A DNA stretch of 64,000 bases from Dyadobacter sp. CECT 9275 (GTDB lineage Bacteria; Bacteroidota; Bacteroidia; Cytophagales; Spirosomataceae): contig NZ_CAJRAF010000004.1 of NCBI RefSeq assembly GCF_907164905.1, forward strand, positions 124,001-188,000. Direction: 5' to 3'. Below the pieces are notes generated by a model that searched no databases, was not told the origin of the DNA, and worked only from the letters and a program-made list of their open reading frames with translations. Within the stretch, counting starts at the first letter, position 1; each line of letters begins with the position of its first letter. A program made the position numbers and the translations under genes. Below are positions 25,812-34,095 of this stretch, piece by piece.

Positions 25812-25961
25812 ATGGCACTTGCAATTGTAATTTCATTTTTCATCCTTGCCTGGTATGGCATAAGGGCTTACCAAGAAAATCCGCAACACCCTGATTGGCG
25901 TAAAGCGCTCATTACTACTCTTTTTTGGCCATTGTCTCTGATCATGCGGCGATACCGCTAA
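25812..25961 (+). CDS. Small single-pass membrane protein (49 aa)
   Basis: A short ORF encoding MALAIVISFFILAWYGIR, then a loop with AYQENPQHPDWRKA and a second hydrophobic segment LITTLFWPLSLIM ending RRYR. Two helices with a positively charged end are plausible for a small membrane protein. An upstream pyrimidine- and T-rich stretch could hold a promoter. It is too short to compare with a family, so it is a prediction from composition only. Confidence 0.4.
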   Translation: MALAIVISFFILAWYGIRAYQENPQHPDWRKALITTLFWPLSLIMRRYR

Positions 25962-26057
25962 AAGGTCCTATTCTTTCCACCGGGTATTTGATCAGGCGAA
26001 AACAGGCTGACTTTCCCGCCATCGTTTGTGTCCTCTCCATAGCCGTCAACTTAAGAC
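25962..26057. other. Spacer with a partial palindromic repeat
   Basis: This short stretch between the small ORF and the transposase remnant holds GCCATCGTTTGTGTCCTC (26018-26035). In reverse complement it matches the right half of the hairpin at 19823-19858 at 16 of 18 positions. Nothing else is visible. Confidence 0.4.
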
Positions 26058-26890
26058 ATAGGAAAAGAAATCGAAGTCAATTTTAGAACGTGGAGTCAAA
26101 AATTTCTCCACTTATTTATCAAAACTTATTTCAGATGAAAATCTTGAAGTTTTAGCCAGGGAATCGGGTTTTCAGAAACGAAAGTCGAAGATTTCACCTA
26201 AGTCATTTTTGGAAACTGCGTTTCTTTTGAGTATTAACAAAAGCCCATCCTTAACGGACTATTGTATTGATTTTCAGCTTAAAATCAACAAATCACTATC
26301 TAAGCAAGGGGTCGACAAGCGATTCAATGAGAACTTAAAGACGATGCTCAAAAAATTGGTTGAAGAAGGGCTTGCAAAACAAATCAGTCAGAAGGCCAAC
26401 TTAAAAGGGGCAGGGAAGCACTTTACAGAGATACGTTTAATGGATAGTACAGAATTCAAATTGTCTAAAAACGTCGCTGATAAATTTCCCGGCTACGGCC
26501 CTGGTAGAGAGGCGATTGCACAAGTTCAATTTGAGTACGATATTTTGTCGGGCAAGATAACACAGATGCGTGTTGGATCAGCTTTAGACAGCGATGTAAC
26601 GGAAGGTTTGAAAGAGATTGAAACAGTGCCAAAACGGTCTCTATTGATAAGAGATTTGGGTTATCTTTATCCTAAAACCTTTCTTGAACTGCAAGAAAGG
26701 AAGATTTATTATATCAGCAGAGCCAAGTCGCAATGGAATTTTTTATGTGAGAGAAGGGAAAAAGTATCAGCGAATAACCACTATAGATATAATTGAAAAG
26801 CTAAAAGCGCAAAAACAAAAGTATCTGGACATGGAGGTGTTTGTAGGAGAAAAATTCAAAGTGCCGATGCGACTTATAACTAAAAGAGCC
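26058..26890 (+). pseudogene. IS4-type transposase remnant (frameshifted, truncated)
   Basis: The frame opens after a TAG at 26055-26057, lacks an ATG and reads SILERGVKNFSTYLSKLI, then SGFQKRKSKISPKSFLE. It continues with the DDE segment EIRLMDSTEFKLSKN near 26430 and SLLIRDLGYLYPKTFLELQE near 26640, which carry the first two acidic residues. A shift near 26760 moves the sequence to another frame (EGKKYQRITTIDIIEKL to GEKFKVPMRLITKRA). After that, IS982-type sequence on the opposite strand takes over. The final catalytic Glu region is missing, so it is inactive. Confidence 0.7.
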
Positions 26891-27068
26891 AGTTCTCAGA
26901 GTCTTTGGACAAGGATTCTGCCAAGCATGAAAGCGCAACAATCTCAATGTCAGACATTTTTGGCTTGTTTGGGTAAAATTGAAAATTACCTTGCTCATTG
27001 ATGTCGCCTTGAAAAACTGATTTGGCGGTAGTCAAAAGTTTTTTGAAATTAGCCCTTAGATTGTGCAT
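26880..27068 (-). pseudogene. IS982-type transposase N-terminal fragment
   Basis: The minus-strand frame from ATG 27068 reads MHNLRANFKKLLTTAKSV..., then PKMSDIEIVALSCLAESL and DSENWLF, which is the start of an IS982-family transposase. It stops where the IS4-type sequence on the other strand ends, so the rest of the gene is gone. It cannot be collinear with the C-terminal fragment at 28965, because on this strand the order would be reversed. Confidence 0.6.
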
Positions 27069-27264
27069 TGTTAATATGGTTTGAAGCCCATAATAACTTA
27101 CTGAAATTCAGAAAAAAATGCACATCTTTTCTTCCACAATTTCAACAGTACAACGAGTCATTACTATCTCAGCACCATCGGGTGGTTTACAGCCAGTGTC
27201 CGTCACGGGCTGTAGGAGGCCTTGTTTCTCTCCCATCAATGGTATACCTTAGCAAGGCACATAC
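27069..27264. other. Non-coding DNA between IS remnant and cassette-like element
   Basis: This probably includes the left end of the IS982-type element. The last part is GC-richer than the DNA after 27400. I found no gene; the open plus-strand frames have no recognisable content. Confidence 0.4.
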
Positions 27265-27388
27265 ACGGTTTTACGTCAGGCGGGGTGAAGTGCAAACTTG
27301 GAGCTTGGTGCTTCGTATCAAGTTCAGTGCAGGTTGACAGTTTTGTGCTCCGAAACCCGCCCGAACGCAACGGCCGAAAACGTTATGC
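27265..27388. repeat. Cassette-end-like imperfect palindrome, upstream copy
   Basis: This element opens ACGGTTTTACGTCAGGCGGG and closes with CCCGCC...GCCGAAAACGTTATGC, so the outer arms are complementary (CGGTTTT/AAAACG, GGCGGG/CCCGCC). In the middle is TTCGTATCAAGTTCAGTGC. The whole unit is alignable with the element at 28736-28868 (TTCTATGAAAGTGAAGTGC in the middle, GTGCTAAAAATCCCCGCC near the end). Long imperfect palindromes on each side of one promoterless gene are the hallmark of attC sites of integron cassettes. This is an analogy, not a covariance-model match. Confidence 0.45.
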
Positions 27389-27396
27389 ACAATTAT
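27382..27396. repeat. 15-bp terminal inverted repeat, left
   Basis: GTTATGCACAATTAT. The reverse complement of the right copy (28728-28742) differs at one position. The pair brackets the serine hydrolase gene exactly, starting 16 bases before its ATG and overlapping its stop. Confidence 0.5.
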
Positions 27397-27411
27397 AAAC
27401 AACTACGCAAA

Positions 27412-28731
27412 ATGAAATTAAAACTTATCACAACAGTAACAACCTTTTTATTCAGTTTGCCGATTTTTGCCCAGAACATTGATGTTCAAAAAATTGACAG
27501 TTTTGTCAGCCACATCGAAAACAGCAACAGAGGAATTGGAAGTGTTTCCATTTTCAAAGAAGGAAAAGAAGTTTACAACAGAAGTTTCGGACAATCAAAA
27601 CTTGAAAATGTTCAATACAACGCTGAAACGAAATATCAAATTGGCTCAATAACCAAAATGATTACAGCAACTTTAATTTTTGAACTCATTGAAAATAGCA
27701 AGTTACGTTTGGACGATAAACTATCAAAGTTTTATCCTAATATTCCAAGTTCTGATAAAATTACAATCAAAAACTTATTAGAACACTCCAGCGGCTTAGG
27801 TGATTTTACGATGAAGAATGACAGCATATTTTGGCTAACCAAAAAAGTAAGCGAAAATGAAATTTTTGAAGAAATCATTGAACAAGGTGTCGCCTTTCAA
27901 CCAAACGAAGGAATTGCCTATTCCAACTCGGGGTATTATGTATTAAGAAAAATTGTGGAGAAATTAAACAAGAAAGATTATGCCACAATCGTTGCAGAAA
28001 AAATTGCCAAACCTCTAAATCTTAAAAACTTCTCATCAATAACCCCAAAAACAAAAAATATATTTCTCTCTTATGGCTACAACGATAAATGGGAAAAAAT
28101 TACAGACTTTGACTTTTCAAATGTTGTTGGGGTTGGAGATATTGTTTCTACAACAAAAGACCTAAACATCTTTTTGTATAATTTATTTCAACTCAAAATA
28201 CTAAAAAAAGAGAGTGTCGAGCAAATGAAATCCGACTATACTCAAAAAGAAGCTTTTGGAAGAGGGTTTATGTTTATTTCTTTTTACGAAAATGTTTTTT
28301 ATGGACACGGTGGAGACACCTACGGTACACATTCCTTAGTTTCTTACAACGACAAAGACAATTTAGGATTAGCTTTTGCTATTAACGGAGAACGCTTTCC
28401 ACACAACGATTTTGCAATAGGAATTTTTAGTATCATTTACGGCAAAGATTATGAATTTCCAATTTTCAATACAATTAGCCTTAAATCAGAAGATTTAAAC
28501 AAGTTTTTAGGAACATATTCGAGTCCAAATTTCCCTTTAAAAATATCAATTACAAAAGAGGGAAATACGCTGAAAGGACAAGGAACAGGACAACCTGCAT
28601 TTATTTTAGAAGCCTTTGAAACAAACAAATTCAAATTTGACCAAGCAAGGTTACAACTTGAATTTCTTCCCGAAGAAAACAAAATGATACTAAATCAAGG
28701 CGGTATGAAAGTTGAAATGAATAAAGAATAA
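27412..28731 (+). CDS. Serine hydrolase, class C beta-lactamase family
   Basis: From ATG 27412 the protein has 439 residues with a signal peptide (MKLKLITTVTTFLFSLPIFAQ); the frame extends upstream to 27298, but that part is the non-coding flank. The catalytic SITK (SxxK) follows YQIGSITKMITA near residue 84, YSNSGY (YxN) is near 170, and HGGDTYGTH takes the place of the KTG/HxG box. The C-terminal domain is a lipocalin-like add-on. The family includes esterases, DD-peptidases and true AmpC enzymes; this layout suggests a peptidase or esterase rather than AmpC. The gene is strongly AT-rich and lies between two cassette-end-like elements, so it was probably acquired. Confidence 0.85.
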   Translation: MKLKLITTVTTFLFSLPIFAQNIDVQKIDSFVSHIENSNRGIGSVSIFKEGKEVYNRSFGQSKLENVQYNAETKYQIGSITKMITATLIFELIENSKLRLDDKLSKFYPNIPSSDKITIKNLLEHSSGLGDFTMKNDSIFWLTKKVSENEIFEEIIEQGVAFQPNEGIAYSNSGYYVLRKIVEKLNKKDYATIVAEKIAKPLNLKNFSSITPKTKNIFLSYGYNDKWEKITDFDFSNVVGVGDIVSTTKDLNIFLYNLFQLKILKKESVEQMKSDYTQKEAFGRGFMFISFYENVFYGHGGDTYGTHSLVSYNDKDNLGLAFAINGERFPHNDFAIGIFSIIYGKDYEFPIFNTISLKSEDLNKFLGTYSSPNFPLKISITKEGNTLKGQGTGQPAFILEAFETNKFKFDQARLQLEFLPEENKMILNQGGMKVEMNKE

Positions 28732-28735
28732 CTGT

Positions 28736-28868
28736 GCATAACAGCCGTTTTGCAAAATCGGGGGTTTCTTGCTTCTATGAAAGTGAAGTGCTAAATTCAA
28801 TTTTCGTGCATCTAATGAAATTGAGTGCTAAAAATCCCCGCCTTCGCAAGGCGGCAAACCGTCATCGG
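28736..28868. repeat. Cassette-end-like imperfect palindrome, downstream copy
   Basis: It opens GCATAACAGCCGTTTTGC, closes GCGGCAAACCGTCATCGG, and has CGGGGGTTT/AAATCCCCG as inner arms. Between them an imperfect 33-bp direct repeat (TTCTTGCTTCTATGAAAGTG... and TTCGTGCATCTAATGAAATT...) forms the two halves of the middle. It is related along its length to the copy at 27265-27388. The DNA after it is non-coding for another 100 bases. Confidence 0.45.
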
Positions 28869-28964
28869 TCATTGTAGCGACACAGACACAATTAAACAGA
28901 CAAAAAAATAAGTAAAAACTAAATTTTCAATTATGACAGAAACTAAAAAGAACCTGTTGTGCGG
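28869..28964. other. AT-rich spacer
   Basis: No gene is visible. A short run resembling a start (ATGACAGAAACTAAAAAG at 28933) is followed within a few codons by a stop; this may be the first codons of a lost second cassette gene. Confidence 0.35.
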
Positions 28965-29168
28965 TTAACGAAGCAGCGCATGTTTGATTCGCCCAAGCGG
29001 CTTGTTCGCCAGTGAGTTGATTGCTTTCAAAATTGAAACGGATGCTCTTTTGGCTACAATTCTGGCAAATAGTCCATCTAATGTCTTCGAGTAATTCCGT
29101 TTCAGTAGTTGTTGGTCGCAGAGTTGCGAGAAAAGCGTTTCGATTATCTTGAGCGTTTTTCGTATCCG
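28965..29168 (-). pseudogene. IS982-type transposase C-terminal fragment
   Basis: The minus-strand frame reads RIRKTLKIIETLFSQLCDQQ, then LLKRNYSKTLDGLFARIVAK and SLANKPLGRIKHALLR before a TAA. This is the recognisable end of an IS982-family transposase (ETLFSQL...RNYxKT...RIxxK...NKPLxxIKHAL). Sequence upstream of about 29168 is no longer in frame with a transposase. It is a relic, probably of another copy than the fragment at 26880. Confidence 0.65.
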
Positions 29169-29251
29169 ACAGGTTGCCTCTTGCGAGCGAAAAAGGCCCT
29201 AATATGGCCCGGATACTTGCATAAACAACAATCCGGGCCTACCTTAGCAGC

Positions 29252-29629
29252 GTGAAAAAGCTGATGATACATATCATGTTATGGGTAATGATTCTGGATA
29301 CGACTTCGTTGTACCAGATTTTCAAAATCCCTTCACTGGTCACCCATTTCGTTGAGCACAAGGCGCTCAACCAGGAAATTAGTTTCATGGATTTCCTCTC
29401 CATGCACTACTGGGGTGAGGATATCAACGACAATGACGATGAAAAGGACATGCAACTGCCCTTTAAAAAATTTGAAATTCAGCACACCAGTCTCGATTTC
29501 TTCCCTTGTATCAGTTCTTTCCAATTCAAAAGTCCCGGATGGCCGGTGAAAGTTAACTATGGCCCCGAAAGACCGCAGGGACATTATAATGCTGCACTAG
29601 GCTCACTCTTCCGCCCGCCGCAAGCCTGA
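29252..29629 (+). CDS. Conserved hypothetical protein ahead of the cus efflux genes
   Basis: A 125-residue protein, starting at GTG 29252 or ATG 29264. The N-terminus is a hydrophobic segment (LMIHIMLWVMILDTTSLYQI). The rest has HFVEHKALNQEISFMDFLSMHYWG followed by the acidic NDNDDEKDMQLPFK and the end LGSLFRPPQA. Proteins of this shape are commonly found directly upstream of metal RND pumps in Bacteroidota. The His- and Asp-rich stretch could bind metal, but no function is known. It is 97 bases upstream of the pump gene, separated by two hairpins. Confidence 0.65.
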   Translation: MKKLMIHIMLWVMILDTTSLYQIFKIPSLVTHFVEHKALNQEISFMDFLSMHYWGEDINDNDDEKDMQLPFKKFEIQHTSLDFFPCISSFQFKSPGWPVKVNYGPERPQGHYNAALGSLFRPPQA

Positions 29630-29643
29630 AACATGACATATAT

Positions 29644-29697
29644 ACAGGACTCCCGCGTCCTGTCCGCTATGCGTGCATCTGCCTGATGCGCGCATAG
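29644..29697. promoter_or_regulatory. Two consecutive hairpins upstream of the efflux pump gene
   Basis: ACAGGAC-TCCCGC-GTCCTGT (29644-29663) is a perfect 7-bp stem. CTATGCGTGCAT (29667-29678) pairs with ATGCGCGCATAG (29686-29697) at 11 of 12 positions. They fill the space before the cusA start at 29727. They may terminate or attenuate the transcript coming from the small gene upstream, or be a processing site. No T-run follows. Confidence 0.4.
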
Positions 29698-29726
29698 ACA
29701 TTTGCCATGTATATACAAAATTCATC

Positions 29727-32700
29727 ATGTTAGATAAGATCATTCAATTTTCAGTTAGAAATAAACTGGCGATTGGGATATTCATGCTGCTGTGGGTTGC
29801 CTACGGCGTATTTGAAGTTACCCGGTTGCCAATTGATGCCGTACCCGATATTACCAATAACCAGGTACAGGTGATCACCACCGCCCCTGCCCTCGGGGCA
29901 GAGGACGTAGAACGACTCATTACTTTTCCTATTGAACAGGCCATTAGTAATATTCCGGGACTTCAGGAAAGCCGTAGCATGTCGCGCTTCGGATTATCGC
30001 TCATTTCCATAGTCTTTGACGACAAAGCAGATATTTACTGGGCACGCCAGCAGGTTACCGAGCGGCTTGCCCAGGTTGAAATGAACGAAAATGCCAGCAA
30101 ACCGGAGCTTGCGCCTGTAACAACCGGGCTTGGAGAAATATACCAGTATGTGGTGAAGCCAAAAGACGGGTACGAAAAAAAGTTCTCACTCGCCGACCTT
30201 CGTACGACCCAGGACTGGATCATTCGCCGTCAGTTATTAGGTACGCCGGGTGTGGCGGACGTTTCCACCTTTGGCGGCGACCAGAAACAATATGAAGTGG
30301 CAGTGAACCCGACGCGCCTCAAGGCCGCAGGCCTGACAATCACCGATGTATTTACTGCACTGCAGCGTAACAACCAGAATACCGGCGGTGCCTACATAGA
30401 AAAAGGTCCTGCGGTACTATATATTCGAAGTATAGGGCTTGCCAGTTCTTATGAGGACATCCGGGATATCGTAGTTAAAACCAGCAGCAATGGTACACCT
30501 GTGCTGATCGGGCATATCGCTGACGTACGCCAGGGTTCGGCCATCCGTTACGGTGCCATGACCATGGCAGGAAAAGGTGAAGTGGCCGGAGGGATTGTAA
30601 TGATGCTGAAAGGCGGGAATTCTTCGGACGTGATCAAAAATGTGAAAGCGCGCATAGCCGAAATTCAGAAAACCATACCCGAAGGAATGGAAATAGAAGC
30701 ATTTCTGGACCGCACCAAGATGGTAAACAACGCGATTGGCACGGTACAAACCAATCTGCTGGAAGGCGCACTGATTGTGGTGCTCGTTCTGGTACTGTTT
30801 CTTGGCAATCTGCGTGCAGGACTTATTGTGGCGTCGGTCATTCCGTTATCCATGCTGTTTGCAGTGGCCATGATGAATCTTTTCGGGGTAAGTGGCAATC
30901 TGATGAGTCTGGGGGCGCTGGATTTTGGTTTGATTGTAGACGGAGCTGTGATCATTGTGGAGGCGATCTTACACCATCTTCACCATTCGCAAAAATACAC
31001 CTCGGTCACCCGGATCAGCCAGGAGGAAATGGACAAGGAAGTAACCGGCTCAGCTTCAAGGCTGATGAATGCTGCGGTATTCGGCCAGATCATCATTCTG
31101 ATCGTTTACCTGCCCATCCTCTCCCTCTCCGGTATCGAAGGCAAAATGTTTAAGCCCATGGCCCAAACCGTCTCCTTTGCAATACTGGGTGCCTTTATTC
31201 TCTCTCTTACCTATGTGCCGATGATCAGCGCTCTGTTTATCAGCAAGAAAATAACCAACAAGCCCGGCATATCGGACCGGATGATGACACGCCTCGAAAA
31301 CGGATACGAAAAGCTGCTGACCCGAGCATTACAGTTTAAGAAAAGCCTGGTGGCCACTGCGTTTTTTCTTTTCGGTATTACCATTTATATTTTTATGCAA
31401 ATGGGGGGTGAATTTATCCCGCAACTCGAAGAAGGAGATTTTGCAACAGAAACCCGCCTGCTTGTAGGCACCAACCTGAGTACCACCATTCATGCGATCA
31501 ACCGTATTTCGGAGCGGCTCCAAAAAGAGTATCCCGAAGTACAAAAAGTAGTTTCCCGAATAGGAAGCGCCGAAATCCCAACGGATCCTATGCCGATCGA
31601 AGGCGGAGATATGGTGATCGTCCTAAAGGACAAAAAGGAATGGACCAGCGCCAAAAACTTCTCCGAACTCGCAGAAAAAATGGCTGCAACCGCACAGGAA
31701 GTGGTACCGGGTGTATCCACCAGCTTTCAATACCCGGTTCAGATGCGTTTCAACGAACTGATGACCGGTGCCAAGCAGGATGTCGTCTGTAAAATTTTCG
31801 GAGAAGACCTGCATAAACTAAGCCGTTATGCCGATCAGCTCGGCGCCATTTCCCGTACCGTCGAAGGCACCGCTGACCTGTACGTAGAGAAAGTTACCGG
31901 CATGCCGCAAATTGTAATTGAATTCAACCGGCACGAAATAGCAAAGTACGGGCTGAATATTGACGAGATCAACCGGACTATCAACGCGGCATTTGCCGGA
32001 GCCGCTGCCGGGCGGATCTACGAAGGAGAAAAACGTTTCGACCTCGTTGTACGGGTGGGAGAAGAAGGTCGGAAAAATTTAGAAAACGTACAGAATCTCC
32101 TGATCTCCACTCCATCAGGTATGCAAATTCCCCTTTACCAGGTGGCAAAGATTGGCGAAATTGAAGGCCCGAATCAGATCCAGCGCGAAAATACCCGTCG
32201 CCGTATCATCGTTGGTTTCAACGTTCGGGGGCGCGATGTGCAATCGATCGTAGAAGAGCTTCAAAAAAAGGTAGACTCCAAAATGAAGTTCGAGGCGGGG
32301 TATAGTATTACTTACGGAGGAGCATTCGAAAATTTACAGCAGGCCAAATCCCGCCTGAGCATTGCGGTTCCTGTCGCCCTGTTACTTATTTTCATGATGC
32401 TTTATTTCGCATTTTCTTCTGTACGTGAGGGAGCGCTGATCTATACGGCCATACCCCTCTCTGCGATCGGCGGCGTATTGGCCTTAGTGGCACGTGATAT
32501 GCCTTTTAGTATTTCTGCGGGGGTTGGTTTTATTGCGCTTTTTGGTGTGGCAGTACTCAACGGGATCGTGCTGATCTCAGAATTTAACCGGATCAAAAAA
32601 GAAGGTACCATCACTGACCCGCTCCATCTCGTACTCACAGGGACGCGTAACCGGCTAAGACCGGTACTCATGACTGCCGCCGTGGCTTCACTAGGCTTCT

Positions 32701-34094
32701 TCCCCATGGCCCTCAGCAATGGGGCTGGTGCGGAAGTGCAGCGCCCGCTGGCCACAGTGGTAATAGGTGGGTTGATCACCGCCACCATCCTCACATTATT
32801 TGTGTTGCCGGCATTGTTTCTGCTTGTAGAAGGTAAAAGCAAAAAACATTTCCTGGGACCACCAGCCGCTATCCTACTCCTTTTGCTACTGGCAACGCCT
32901 GCATGGGCACAATCTCCGGCCAAGCCTGTCGGCCTGCACACGGCTATTGCAATAGCGGGGCAAAAGAACCTGCAGATACAGCGCGCAAGGCTGAATGAAA
33001 AAGCCGGAGAACGCAGGAAAGATAGCGGATTTGATTTACCCAAAACCATCCTGGACACGGAATACGGTCGTTTTAACAGTATCCACAACGATAACCGGAT
33101 CGGGGTCAGCCAGAGCTTTGCCTTTCCTTCTGTTTATATGCATCAGAAAAAGGTACTGCAAGCAAACTTTGAAGCAGCGCAGGCGCAAACCAGACTGTCG
33201 GAACAAGAAATACGGGCCAATGTCCGACTGCTTTTTTATCAGTATCAGTCACTGGTAAGCCGAAAAAAGCTGCTGACCTATGCCGACAGCATTTTCAGAA
33301 TTTTTGAAGATAAATCCAACCTCCGTTTTGAAAAAGGCGAGGCCAATCTTCTGGAAAAAACGGCCGCTCAGGCCCAGCGCCAGCAAATTACCAACCAGCT
33401 AAATCTGCTGCAAGGAGATCTGGCAATAACCGAACGGCATTTCAATCTGTTGCTACAGGATACTGTGAGCTATGTACCGGAGATCGTACCACAGCGTATC
33501 AGCTATATTCTTACAAAGACTGACTCTACAGGAACGGTAACAGCATCACCGGCTGTTGTCCTTGCCCAAAGTGAAAGACAGGCCGCAGAATACCGCTGGA
33601 AGACTGAGAAAGCCAGACTCCTGCCAGATTTTACGGTGGGTTACAATAACCAGAGTATCATTGGAAATCAGACCGTGGACGAGCAAAATATTTATTATAA
33701 TGGTGGTGCCCGTTTCAGTTTTTGGTCAGCGGGAATCGGGATACCGATTTTCTTTAAGGCCCAGTCGGCAAAGGCTGCTGCCGCTAAAATTGATTTTCAA
33801 GGCAGTCAGAAATACGAAGCAGAAGCTATCCTCCGGCTCGAGGCCGAACGCAGTACTACTTTGGCCCAAATCGCAAAATACCAGCAGAGCCTGCAGTACT
33901 ACGAAGGCAACGGATTGAGCCATTCGGATACCATCATCGCCGCGGCGAGCGAACAACTCCGCCTTGGGGAAATTAATTATCTCCAGTGGGTCCTGCTGGT
34001 CAACCAGTCCATAGCCATCCGAAGCGAATACCTGGATATCCTGCATTATTACAACCAGTCTGTGATCCAACTTTTAAGACTTAACAATCAATAA
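29727..34094 (+). CDS. cusA: CusA/CzcA-type RND metal efflux pump fused to a TolC-type channel
   Basis: I start at ATG 29727 (MLDKIIQFSVRNKLAIGIF), giving 1455 residues. Residues 1 to about 1030 are a heavy-metal RND transporter with ten or more membrane helices, ITNNQVQVIT in the porter domain and the heavy-metal signature GALDFGLIVDGAVIIVEA in TM4, whose Asp is part of the proton relay. After LVEGKSKKHFLGPP a second export-like segment (AILLLLLLATPAWAQ, near 1045-1060) leads into an outer-membrane factor of the TolC/CusC kind. Thus pump and outer-membrane channel are one polypeptide, an arrangement known in Bacteroidota. It probably exports Cu(I)/Ag(I) or Zn/Co/Cd. The adaptor gene follows one base later. 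Confidence 0.93.
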   Translation: MLDKIIQFSVRNKLAIGIFMLLWVAYGVFEVTRLPIDAVPDITNNQVQVITTAPALGAEDVERLITFPIEQAISNIPGLQESRSMSRFGLSLISIVFDDKADIYWARQQVTERLAQVEMNENASKPELAPVTTGLGEIYQYVVKPKDGYEKKFSLADLRTTQDWIIRRQLLGTPGVADVSTFGGDQKQYEVAVNPTRLKAAGLTITDVFTALQRNNQNTGGAYIEKGPAVLYIRSIGLASSYEDIRDIVVKTSSNGTPVLIGHIADVRQGSAIRYGAMTMAGKGEVAGGIVMMLKGGNSSDVIKNVKARIAEIQKTIPEGMEIEAFLDRTKMVNNAIGTVQTNLLEGALIVVLVLVLFLGNLRAGLIVASVIPLSMLFAVAMMNLFGVSGNLMSLGALDFGLIVDGAVIIVEAILHHLHHSQKYTSVTRISQEEMDKEVTGSASRLMNAAVFGQIIILIVYLPILSLSGIEGKMFKPMAQTVSFAILGAFILSLTYVPMISALFISKKITNKPGISDRMMTRLENGYEKLLTRALQFKKSLVATAFFLFGITIYIFMQMGGEFIPQLEEGDFATETRLLVGTNLSTTIHAINRISERLQKEYPEVQKVVSRIGSAEIPTDPMPIEGGDMVIVLKDKKEWTSAKNFSELAEKMAATAQEVVPGVSTSFQYPVQMRFNELMTGAKQDVVCKIFGEDLHKLSRYADQLGAISRTVEGTADLYVEKVTGMPQIVIEFNRHEIAKYGLNIDEINRTINAAFAGAAAGRIYEGEKRFDLVVRVGEEGRKNLENVQNLLISTPSGMQIPLYQVAKIGEIEGPNQIQRENTRRRIIVGFNVRGRDVQSIVEELQKKVDSKMKFEAGYSITYGGAFENLQQAKSRLSIAVPVALLLIFMMLYFAFSSVREGALIYTAIPLSAIGGVLALVARDMPFSISAGVGFIALFGVAVLNGIVLISEFNRIKKEGTITDPLHLVLTGTRNRLRPVLMTAAVASLGFFPMALSNGAGAEVQRPLATVVIGGLITATILTLFVLPALFLLVEGKSKKHFLGPPAAILLLLLLATPAWAQSPAKPVGLHTAIAIAGQKNLQIQRARLNEKAGERRKDSGFDLPKTILDTEYGRFNSIHNDNRIGVSQSFAFPSVYMHQKKVLQANFEAAQAQTRLSEQEIRANVRLLFYQYQSLVSRKKLLTYADSIFRIFEDKSNLRFEKGEANLLEKTAAQAQRQQITNQLNLLQGDLAITERHFNLLLQDTVSYVPEIVPQRISYILTKTDSTGTVTASPAVVLAQSERQAAEYRWKTEKARLLPDFTVGYNNQSIIGNQTVDEQNIYYNGGARFSFWSAGIGIPIFFKAQSAKAAAAKIDFQGSQKYEAEAILRLEAERSTTLAQIAKYQQSLQYYEGNGLSHSDTIIAAASEQLRLGEINYLQWVLLVNQSIAIRSEYLDILHYYNQSVIQLLRLNNQ

Positions 34095-34095
34095 G

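Noticed and set aside
26801..26998. Separate small gene on the minus strand
   Set aside because: It is a shifted frame of the IS982-type fragment and of the IS4-type end on the other strand.
27298..27411. N-terminal extension of the serine hydrolase
   Set aside because: The frame happens to be open through the palindromic element; the signal peptide starts at 27412.
27412..28731. AmpC-type beta-lactamase resistance cassette
   Set aside because: SxxK and YxN are present, but HGG replaces the KTG box and a lipocalin-like tail follows, as in esterases and peptidases of this superfamily. Resistance cannot be claimed.
32441..33088. Open frame of 215 codons on the minus strand
   Set aside because: Antisense to the RND pump, Ser/Arg/Pro-rich shadow composition, no start context.
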